Positions 30,970-40,387 of a stretch of DNA of 53,565 nucleotides are shown in pieces (position 1 is the stretch's first letter; each line of letters begins with the position of its first letter). The DNA lies in NCBI GenBank assembly GCA_001598975.1, contig BBXU01000931.1, positions 1 to 53,565 of the forward strand. The letters are read 5' to 3'. The notes under the pieces are model-generated. The model saw only the letters and a list, made by a program, of their open reading frames with translations, was not told the DNA's origin and ran no database searches. Source of the DNA: Parachlorella kessleri (taxonomy: Eukaryota > Chlorophyta > Trebouxiophyceae > Chlorellales > Chlorellaceae). The translations under genes and the position numbers were made by a program.

Positions 30970-33900
30970 ATGGTCCTCCTTGCTTGGAAAGGAAAGACCT
31001 GGAAGTGTCTCAAGAGGCAAAGCAAGGCTTTATGGATCCTTTCTCCTCTAGCAGCAGCGATGATATACTTAGTATGTAGTCCGCGGCCCACGCTAAATGA
31101 AGATCTTCTAGAACGCTCTCACTTGCCGTACCAGAGAGAGCTCCAGCATGGTAGCCTTGGGCCAGTACTGGTCTCTTACTCCTACTACCAAGTCAATGAG
31201 GTGCAGGTGAGGTTTGCAACTACTTAGTGCCCACATGCACGCCTCTTCTGCGTGCACACCTCTTGTGCCAGTGGAAGATCTGCTTGCCTCGTCCTCGCCC
31301 TTGTCCTCTTTGGTACTCGCATGCGCAGGCTGACAGTGTGCCAAATGACCCTTGCAGAGGGCCAACCTCGATTTCTTCCTTACCATGGGAATGGGCATTG
31401 CCCCACATGGCACCCCACCCCAAGTGACAGACTTTGTGGTTGTTGTGAACGGCAATCAGTGCCAGCCATGCAGCCGTCTAAATCCCATGCTGAGGTAAGG
31501 AGGCCAGGCTGGGTTGGATCTCTCACACTACAGCCACCTCTATTGGCGTCAGGCAACAAAGATCTGAATGTGTTTGTAATCTTTCTTCTTGAGCGTGCAT
31601 ATTGCCTGGAAGGTGCCTCCACTCTGGGAAATAAATGAAATGAATAAATACGCCAGGGCCTTGCCACCCAGCCATAGCTGAGCGCGGAGTGACGCCCTGT
31701 GGGCACCGGCCAGGGGCGTGGAAAAGGAGCACTATCGGTTGCACCCCATGGGCATATAGCCCACACCTCTTCCGAGGTGGCCTCAGGCACCACCGGAACT
31801 CTTGGGAGTAGTTCAGCAACGGCGGGGCCCTGCTGCTGCGTCACACTGCAGAGAGGTGCAACCACACCGGCCTACCCTCGTGCGTACCATGCTGGGCAAT
31901 CGTTTGGCACTGCTGTGGCGAGAAGCTAACATTGGCATGGACTTTGGAGCCCACAATGAAACATTGGAGTGGCTTGCATCATATGGGAAGCTGGGGTGAG
32001 GGAGGTGTTGTGCCAAACGCAGTGAGGCTGGCTATTTGGTAGGAGGCAGAAAGATGCTTTGTTCCTGAGCTAGAGTCAGCACTGACTGTGGTTTTGGTGG
32101 GGGTGAGCAGCACCTTGACAGCAGCAAGACAGCGCTAGCTGGCACCCGCTGCTGGGGCAGCCTGGCTCTGTGTCTCTTCGGAATGTCAAGCCTTTGTGGC
32201 CCTTGTGTGTGCACTTTCAAAGCCTGTGACCAAGTTGATGGTGACGGGAAGCGCAAAGGGAGAGTATCCTCGGAGCTTCTAGGCAGGGGTGCACTGCCAG
32301 GACTGGATGCAAGTATGCTCTGGGTCTTGCCTGATTTTACCTTGTTGTATGGCGTCTGCTCGCCCACAGGGGCTACAAGTACTTCATCTTCCTCAACAGC
32401 TCGGTGCGGGGACCCTTTGTACCCTCCTACATGCCAGATGGCTGGCAGTGGACTCAAGCCTACACTGACAGGCTGCGAGGGAAAGTCAAGGCAGTCGCCT
32501 CCTCGCTGGTGTGCCTGCCAGAAGCAGATCCAGGTCAGTTGGCAGTTGAAGGTGAGGGCTTGCAACTGCCCCTCTGACAAGTGGCGGCGGTAGTCCTGTG
32601 CCTTGTGAAAGGAAAGCCTACTGCGGCAATGCCAGGGCTTTGTGCCATGATAACTGCACGGCGCTTGCTGCAAGTGCGGGAGTGGTATGAACCTTCTGTA
32701 GCTTAACACAGCTCCCTCCGACGGCCTGAGGCATTCACATTTTGCTGCTTGCTGCTGACCAACAGGGGGTTACGGACCCAAGCTGGAGTCATGGGCTTTT
32801 GCCCTGGATCAGAGCGGTCTGCAGGCCGCTTTGCAGGACGGCGTGTTTGAAGCACGGAACTGCAAGCTCTGCAGGTAGGATTTTTCTTTCCTTAAACACT
32901 TACAACTCTGTCAAGTTGACTGACTTCAGGGACCTGATTCAATAGTCCTGGGACAGGCCTGTCGTTGACGCACTAGTGCCAGTACTGTCCTACATGCGGT
33001 GCCACAGCGTAGCTTAAGCAGAACACATACATATATACCAGCCCAGCCCCAAGCTGGTGTTACTGCTTTCAGGCCGCCACTGCTGCAGCAACTGCCAGGT
33101 CTAAGCTGCCAGCTATGTGTGTCATGTGCGATGCGAAAATTCTTGATGCAGTGATGGCATTGTGGTGAAGGGGGAGTATGGAGTGACATACGCAATCATG
33201 AGGCGTGGCTACCTCATTGACACGCTAATGAGCAAGTACAAGCAGGCATGTAGCGCAACTCTTGTAAAATTTGGCCTGTGGGAGGTTTGGTAGGGTTGCA
33301 CAGAGTGTCTCCCGTCTGTCTGTTACTGGAGGAAACTGTGGCATGTAGTGATTTGTACTAACCCACACTCTCCTCATACTGTGCATGTGCAACAGGGCTA
33401 GAAAGCAGCATGAAGCTTCCCCCGTCCATTGCTGGATGGCTCCCTTTCTTCCCTCCTCCAAACAGCTTGGCGCCAGTGACAGCAAGGCACCACTGTGCCA
33501 TGGCATGCAGGTTGACTGGCGGGACCCACAGCACTGGCGATGCAACAACAATGTACACCCGTCGCGCCATGGGACTTACGACTCAATATCGATGCATCCA
33601 CTCGAAACAGTCTTTGTGAAGGCATCATGGCATGTCGGGGAGCCTTTCCTTGACAAGTACAGCGAATGGATGATGGCACAGGTAATGCACTTTATTGTGA
33701 CTAGTGTCCACCACACCCATTGCAGGTGCCCATGCATAGGCAGCTGGCGTAGAAGTATGGAGTAAAGCCTGCCAGGCAGTGCCTTGAGAGCATGGCATGC
33801 CAGCCGGGAGCTAGACACTCACCTTGACCAAGACACCTTCCTGACAAAGCATATCTGCATGATTGTGAGCCATGCTACCTAAATGGCTGCAGGCTGGAGG

Positions 33901-34078
33901 AGAGGACACCACCGGGGGTCGTTTTGATGAGGAGATGTATTTCTACGCCATCAGCCAAGAAGCCCAGATGAGCTCAGGCGTGGGTGCGTGCTACGACGTG
34001 CTGCACCGCTCTCAGCGCCGCAAGTCTAGCAGCAGCGCCTTTTCCCACCTATTCAACCGTGCCAACACGGTCGCATAG
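30970..34078 (+). CDS. Glycosyltransferase-like type II membrane protein D (DFGAHN / NSSVRGP family)
   Basis: Exons 30970-31206, 31358-31494, 31852-31995, 32370-32533, 32766-32874, 33152-33245, 33511-33681 and 33893-34078, 413 residues, all phases consistent. A signal anchor (ALWILSPLAAAMIYLV) lies at about residues 17-33. Then LGPVLVSYSYYQVNEVQ, RANLDFFLTMGMG, TDFVVVVNGNQCQPCSRL, NIGMDFGAHNETLEWL, YKYFIFLNSSVRGPFVPSY, KAVASSLVCLPEAD, GPKLESWAFALDQSGL, CKLCSDGIVVKGEYGV, CNNNVHPSRHGTYDSISMHP and ETVFVKASWHV. This is a coherent algal family; N-x-G-x-D-F-G-A plus N-S-S-V-x-G-P parallels RgpF-type enzymes, so a lumenal glycosyl-transfer role is inferred. Exon 6 ends at a GC donor (CAG|GCATGT, 33246). 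A SINE copy sits in intron 2. TGTAA at 34100-34104 lies just after the stop. Confidence 0.78.
31628..31800 (-). repeat. SINE-like element, copy 2, in intron 2 of gene D
   Basis: On the minus strand: CTGAGGCCACC, GGGCTATATGCCCATGGGG, CAACCGATAG, CCCCTGGCCGGTGCCCACAG, CAGCTATGGCTGG, then a variant (TTTA/TTCA)n tail. The insertion is antisense to the gene. Confidence 0.6.
32307..32336 (+). repeat. TATGCTCTGGG dispersed repeat, copy 3, in an intron of gene D
   Basis: GATGCAAGTATGCTCTGGGT then CTTGCCTGA, just before the polypyrimidine tract and acceptor of exon 4. Confidence 0.5.
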
Positions 34079-34609
34079 CTTGTTGTCTTCTCGCCGGTTT
34101 GTAATCACCCTTATTCGCTTCTAGCTGCTGCGACTTGCTGACAAGCACTTCCTTGGTTGTTTCCATGCATGCAAAGTCATATGGCTTTCTGGCACTCCCT
34201 CTAGCCCTCCATTGCTTACTATTGCTGCGCTTGTACCCCAAGGTGTGGGAGTATCGGCCCCCTTACTTACCGGGCCTCTTCTCATGCAATTCTTGTGTTT
34301 GAACCTACTACATGCCCTGCCACATGCCCCTAAAGGTGTCCCTACCCCATGTCCAATGCCATGTGTTCTATAAAGTAGCTTAACACACACACTGCCAGAT
34401 CTTTCAACTTTTGCCCACCAGAGTCCCGCTCTCTATAGAGGGAACACAGCAGGAGCTGGCTGTCCCGAGAGCAGCCCTCAAGAACCAAGGATGGAGCAGC
34501 CCGTGGAAACCAGGGACAAAGTCGTTTAGCACAGTTCACAAGGCTTTGACCTAGGCCACAGCGACCCCCGTCTTCAGTAATTATAAGCAAGCGGACTGAT
34601 AGGCATACC
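34079..34609. other. Convergent 3' intergenic region
   Basis: 531 bp between the stops of gene D and FANCL. It has the gene D poly(A) signal at 34100-34104 and no recognisable gene. Confidence 0.4.
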
Positions 34610-37580
34610 TTAGAGCACACGGACAGTGATGGGGTCCGAGCAGTAGGGGCAAGCTCCAAAGAGGGTGTTGAACGAGCTCCTGGTGGCCGTGTCGGCATTG
34701 AGCCACTCGACCAGGCACTGCATCCCAACAGTGGTGTAAGGGTCATTAACACGCATCAGGGGCGCCGCAGCTAAATATCAACGGAAGGCCACTACTACCT
34801 GCCAAGTAGTAGAACAGCACACTTCGTGAAATGGAAGCGAGCACATGCAAGCGCCATGACTAGCTCCCTTTTAAGCACCTGTCGATGGAAGGGCTTGGCG
34901 CAGGAAGCGTTGCTGCAGTTGATGTCAGGGGCCTCGCCTGCAGCCAGTACACCCAACACTCACTAAATCGGAAGAGCTGGTTACGTCACCGCAAGCCACA
35001 TGCTGCCTGCTGGTCCGGAATATGCCACTTGCCGCCACATGCACACCAAATGTCGCCAGGGTTACCAGCCCTGAGTGCTTGACACCCCAATCGCACTACA
35101 ACAATCAAGCGAGACAGGCAGCGGCACTGGCCGGCTCACCCTCTGCTCCCGCCTCTGCATCTGGTTGCAGTAATCGGTAGGCATAGCAGATGGCGCACTC
35201 AGCGCTGATGTCCTCCTGCTGCCCTGCCTCGGCACCTGCCTCCCGCGACGGCAGGGCTTGCTCCAAGATGGCCTCCAAGTTCTCCCTTAACAGCCTGGCA
35301 CAGATCACGTTCCTTCATTACAGTGGTCAATCCAGTGATCGTGCCCATGCGTGTTGACCTGGAGCTCGGAACCACCCGGCAAAGGCAAGCGGCGTAAGGC
35401 AGCCCATACCCACTACCTCCTGTGGGGCACTTGCCAGGTATGTCCATGAGTAAACATACCATACTGAATGAGAACTTCCTTCCTGTTGGCTACGCCTGTC
35501 TTCACAGCTTTGCTTCCGCACCTGTCAGCCTGCCAGCGCCCCCTGTTCTGATGCAGCTTCTGCCGGAGGGGCGCCACAGCAGCTTCCGCGCCCATGAAGC
35601 GGCACTCAGGGAAAGCGCCAGGCTTTGTCGGGTCAAGAATCACCTGTATAGCCTCAGTTGTACGTAGCGTCCCACAAAATTCTCCGAGTCAGATTACTCC
35701 GTGGGCTACACATTAGTGCTCAGTTGAAGGTCTTATTGCGCACTCAAGGGCCCGGCACTGACGACGAATCTGCAGCATGCTGGCTCAACAAGAGGTGCGC
35801 AGCATAGTTGTAATGGACTGGCCATGGCCAGCAGGAGTATCGAGCGGGGCCATCCTTGCAGGTACACAGCAGCTGCGCAACAGAACTGCCCATTCATAAC
35901 CACTACCAGCCCGGCGTAGGATCCAGGGCAGGACCTCTTTTGCCTAGGTGAGCTACCAAGGCAGGCTGCAAGCCAGGTCTCTCCCAACCCTTCCCCCAAG
36001 CCAGCTACTGAGTACCAACATGAGACACCGGATCCTGGAGCAACCACCCCACCCACCGCCAAGGAGACATGGTTTCCGAGGGCAAGGCGCCTCATGGTGG
36101 CAGCCCTGGGTGGGTTTAATGGCTCAATTACCCAAGCCCTCTCATCCACATCGTCCAAGCTGTCCCACAGCCACTGGAAGCCCTCCAGAGTTGCCTCCAG
36201 CTGGGCTGCCAGCTGGCACAGCGTGGCGGTGCCAGGGCCCCAGCGTGGGGTGAACGCGGCTGGGAGGTCTGCTGCGACTGTGGGTGGGGCATCTGGGTAG
36301 GAAGGCGGGAGGGCGATAGTAGCCTGGTGAGAGCGCCCTGCAGGAAGGTAGGCAGGTTGGGTCGCCTGGGTAGCAGGAAGGAGCAAAGTGGGCATGTGGC
36401 ATGGATTTGGAGGCAGATGTACGCCTGTGCAAACGAAACTCGAACTCACGCGGCATTGCTGGACAAACAGCAGGCTCCCTGGGAGCCCTGCGCATTGAGT
36501 GGCTGACCTGGCCCACTGCAGGCTGGCAAGTGGCTACCACCCGCCCAGTGTAGGAGTCCTGGGCACAAGCCTCAGAAGTGGGACCTCAACAGAACATGTA
36601 GGATCTGATACAAGGTGGGTGCGAAGGACTCTGCCACTGCAAGTTATTGACCTTGCCACGCCCCAGTGTGGCAGCCCAGCTACCCACCTCTTCGATCTTG
36701 AACGGCAAGAGAGAAGGAGGAGAGGTCATCACTGAGGGCCGAAATACGCCACCAGCCTAGGGCATCCAGCTCCGTTTTCAGTGTTCTAAAGAACTCTGCA
36801 GGCCGTGAAGCAGCTGTGCCAGCGCCAGAGATGTCGCGAGGATGGGCTTGTGGAGTCCTGCAGGCTATGCAGACCAACAAGGAACGTCAGGCCAGTCGAT
36901 AAGAAGTCTACAAGCCCCTGCAGCAGCGCTACATAAACGAAAACGAGGTTCAATGCCAGCAACTGATGCAGACCCATGCACAAGCTGAGGGCCACTCAAA
37001 CAGCATCACCCAGCTGAGCCCCATTCCAGGCGCTGCTCATCAGTACGTGTGGGGTCGCTCCTGCTTTGCCAGCCTCCCAAGCGCAGCGTGCGCTGGCTGC
37101 TTCTTACGTGCCTCAGAAGTAGCTGCTCCACTAGGTTGCGCAGCTCAACCATGAAGGCGACCAGGGAGGGGCTTTGCCGCATGCGGGCTGCCACCAACTC
37201 CTCTGAACCCTGCAACAGTGGTAACAGATCGAGGCACCAAGGCCACATCAGAGAGACGCCAGTTGTTGCCCAGGGTTGATGGACACGTGTCATACTCAGA
37301 ACCAAAATACTTGCCAACGGACCACCCTCCGAGTCAGCAGCGCTGGGAGTCACCGCTGCTGGCGCTCGTGCAGCCCGTCAGGCACACACAGCTCGACAAC
37401 AAACAAAGACAAAGGCAGCCACATGGTGGCAGATGGGTTATCAGTGACTGGCTGTCACCCGACACAGTGCGTCCAGGGCCCGGGCAGTTCTGCTTCTCAC
37501 TCACTTGCCTGTAGGATGGCGGCCAGGGCGGGGTTCACCTCCAGTTGAGCGTTAGTCAGGCCAGGACTGGTGAAAGACAT
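34610..37580 (-). CDS. FANCL: FANCL-like E3 ubiquitin ligase (Fanconi anaemia core subunit)
   Basis: Exons (minus) 37580-37509, 37209-37108 (or to 37047), 36793-36688 (or from 36795), 36337-36057, 35643-35522, 35294-35140, 34937-34879 and 34717-34610, about 334-355 residues. The middle part has FRTLKTELDALGWWRI, LPPSYPDAPPTVAADLP (UBC/RWD-like domain), FQWLWDSLDDVDERAWVIEP and RRLALGNHVSL, then DPTKPGAFPECRFMG and LLRENLEAIL. It ends with a complete RING/PHD-type finger: AECAICYAYRL, INCSNASCAKPFHRQ, CLVEWLN, FGACPYCSDPITV. This order is diagnostic of FANCL, which ubiquitinates FANCD2 in DNA interstrand-crosslink repair in the nucleus. Intron 1 has a GC donor (CAG|GCAAGT at 37508). The exon 2/3 border has two frame-compatible solutions, which is the main doubt. 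It is divergent from the oxidoreductase gene. Confidence 0.88.
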
Positions 37581-38086
37581 ATTGCTGACCCTCAGCCAGA
37601 GCACGGCTGGCTGAGTCGCTGTCACCTGCAGTACGCAGCACACCTCTGAAGCTGCTGCAAGTATCATCTAACCAGGCAAGTGGCTGGCGCTGGGCACAGG
37701 TAGGAACACTAGTTATAAACACAAGCTTGCCTGGCCGACGGCAAGATAGCCCTCGTAGCAGGTGCCTGACGGGTCTGTTGGTAGCAGTAAGGGAGCAGCC
37801 TGCAGTGGTTTGATGCAGGCAGTCGTTGAGGTGCTCACAGCATTGTGTGATCAGCACCAGGTATGTGACTTTCACTTACGCTCGCCAGCGTCTGCATAAT
37901 GATTGAAGGTTGTGTATTTATAGAGTCTCCGTGCAGCACCAGCCAAGCATTGGTTTTGGTGCTGGTGGACATCTGGCGCGCTGTGGCCTGCGCAGCACCC
38001 TGACACGCTGGCAACAGCTGGTTCACCCTTGGAGAGCCATATTCTGCCTCGTTGCATTTGAAGTGGACGATTGCTGGGTTTCCCTT
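37581..38086. promoter_or_regulatory. Shared upstream region of FANCL and the F420-type oxidoreductase
   Basis: 506 bp between opposing starts. GTATTTATAG at 37913-37922 is a TATA-like candidate for the plus-strand gene. Nothing else was recognised. Confidence 0.35.
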
Positions 38087-39572
38087 ATGACTCGGGTGGC
38101 AGTGATTGGAGCAGGTCATGTAGGCAGTACCCTTGGTCAGCGACTCCTTCTGAGGGGTTACAGCGTCAAGTATGGCTCTAGGAACCCAACCAAGTCATTG
38201 GCCCTGCAGCACACCCTGCAAGTGCAGCCAGAAGCCGAAGGAGCCACAGTGCAAGACGCAGGTGCGCTTGCAACAGCTCGGCATTGCTGAGTGGTAAGTT
38301 TGTCATAAGCACAGGTATACCCAGTCTTGGGGCCCCTGTAAGTACCAACGCTCTGCTGCCTGCAGTGCGCTGGGGGGAGGTGATCATCCTAGCCACACCT
38401 TGCATGCATGAGGATGCTAAACTTGTTGCGCTCGCACACAGCCTCGGGCCCCACGTATGTAAGGTGGGTCTGTTTTACGCCTCGGCTGGCTGCATGTTAC
38501 ATAGGTATGCCACGTATTCCTGCTAGAGTGCGCCCTTGTTCTTGCACTCAGGCACCCGGGCCATATGAACTGGCTGCTGCTGCTGTAACCCATTCAGGGA
38601 AACTAGTTGTCGCAGGTTGGTAGCACAGAGCTAGATCACAGCTCTTAGTGGTGCTGCAGTCGGCAAGGTGCTGGTTGATGTGACGAATCCATTCAGCAGT
38701 GATTTGTCGGTGCGGTGGAAGGAGGGCACGTCGGCAGCTGAGGTCCTGCAGCAAACGCTTCCAGGTGGGGGGTTCTTAAAGTGGTGAAGACACATTGAGG
38801 GCTGTGTATTGGTGGGGTTCTGGTCACAGCAGCCTGATTGTAGCCAGGATACAGCAGTTGCCCTTGTTCCAGGAAGCTCGGCACCGGTGGGCAGCAAGAG
38901 GCTATCCCACTGCTGTGCAGCTACTCTGCAGTAGGAGCCTGTTGCAGGCACTGCTCGATTTCAAGAGTTGGCAGTGGCTTTGCACGGCAGGAACGTATGT
39001 CTACAAAGCCTTCAACACGATAGGAGTGGAGCACATGGCTCATCCCAACGGGGAGCTCATAGCAGGCAAACGTCTGAGCATGATGTTTGCTGGGCCGGCG
39101 GAATACCACGGAAAATGTGCTGAGATTGTGGAAGCTGTGGGCTTCATCCCCGAGTGGGTTGGGCCAATCAGGTGGGTGGGCAAGGGAAGCTTGTCAGGAG
39201 TGGAGGTGCCTGCCTGCTGAACAGCCGAGCCTATGCTTACAGAGTGTCCCCAAATGTCCTTCAAGCCGGGCCATGCCTCATCTGGCAGGTCGAGTGAGGG
39301 ACTGCCGTTGCTTGTGGCTTTCAGAGTGCTGCAGCCTGTAAGTTGAGTACTTGCTCAAGCTGCGTACCCAAACCCCAGTGCGAGCCCTCTGTAGCTAGGC
39401 TTCAGCCCCTCTGTGATATGCAAACCTGCAGTTTGATGCACCCCTCTTGCTGTGCAGGTACGCACGCAACCTGGAAGCAGTGGCAGAGCTGTATGTACAT
39501 CTAGGCAGCGGCATTGGAGGTGTCAAGTGGGGCCGCAACTTCAACTTCCAGGTGTTGCGCAGCACGCACTGA
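38087..39572 (+). CDS. NADP oxidoreductase of the F420-dependent type (Rossmann fold)
   Basis: Exons 38087-38261, 38366-38458, 38660-38764, 38991-39171 and 39458-39572, 222 residues, phases agree. It starts MTRVAVIGAGHVGSTLGQRL, the G-x-G-x-x-G dinucleotide loop, then GYSVKYGSRNP (NADP-type second strand with Ser-Arg), WGEVIILATP, GKVLVDVTNPFSSD, VYKAFNTIGVEHM, MMFAGP and a C-terminal helix YARNLEAVAELYVHLG. This is the F420_oxidored (FNO-like) domain, which in archaea and actinobacteria passes hydride between NADP and F420. Eukaryotic members need not use F420; the true partner here is unknown. No targeting peptide is evident, so cytosol is the default. TGTAA at 39884-39888 may be the poly(A) signal. 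Confidence 0.83.
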
Positions 39573-40387
39573 CAAGGGAGTGGCATGCGGTGTGGAGTCT
39601 GGCTGGCTGCAAGAGATGTGGGCGGCAATTGCTGACTAGAACATGGCTGACTTCCACTGTGACAATATGATGAAGGCTTGTGACCTGCACTGCTGGGGCT
39701 GCCCCAATTCTTGCTGTCAGTGTTGATTTTGAGTGTCTGTTTGGCATGCATCTTATGGCCTGTCGCCATTGTCATATGGCATGCCTGTGCTTATTGTGGG
39801 GGGTGGGTGGACCGCCTCATCCAAGGGGAATGGGCAGTATCAGCAGAGGCCAGAGGGAGGGCCCTTGGGTCCCTGGTCACAGTTGTAAGGGATCAAAGCC
39901 AGAGTGGGCGGCCACCAGCGTATCAACCTCCTCTTCCTCCCAAAGGAGGACTGGGTTGCAGTGGATTGCTAGCTGGGAGGCAATGCGAACAGATGAGAGG
40001 TAGGGGTGAACCACACGCACATGACTTAATGCAAGTATGCTCTGGGGCTCGCCTGACTTCTGACGCGTCCTTTGAGGGCTCCCCAGCTTCAGGGCGCTGC
40101 CATGGCCACCAAAAGCCTTCTGTGTAGAGGGTGCGGAGGGGCACCTTGCTAGTGCTGGGAAGGCCCACAGTAGAGGGAGGGAGGCATACTCTCTCCCTTC
40201 CATCACTTGTTGTGGGCAGTGTCCGTCGAAGGCTGATGATATTAGCAGGACATGCATAGTAAGGTGCGTGACGGAGCATAGTCTGCTTCTCACGCGTGTG
40301 CAAGACAATTCAATGCCAGCGGCTGCATGAAACATGGGTCCCATTCCCCAGTCCGTCACTACAACACGAATCGCAATGGTGCCTCTG
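39573..40387. other. Convergent 3' intergenic region with a dispersed repeat
   Basis: 815 bp; contains a TATGCTCTGGGGCTCGCCTGA copy at about 40033-40053. No gene was recognised; the longest ORFs on both strands are shadow-like and without motifs. Confidence 0.45.
40028..40057 (+). repeat. TATGCTCTGGG dispersed repeat, copy 4
   Basis: AATGCAAGTATGCTCTGGGG then CTCGCCTGACTT, closest to copy 3. Confidence 0.5.

Noticed and set aside
31540..31638. Additional gene D exon reading NKDLNVFVIFLLERA
   Set aside because: Its phase does not fit neighbouring exons, and exon 2 (31358-31494) already supplies the homologous strand; it leads into the SINE copy.
35733..36449. 238-codon minus-strand ORF taken as one exon
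   Set aside because: Only 36337-36057 is FANCL-coding; both ends read through introns with good splice sites.
39711..40359. ORFs of 138 and 160 codons on opposite strands
   Set aside because: Both overlap a dispersed repeat in a convergent intergenic region and have no recognisable motif.
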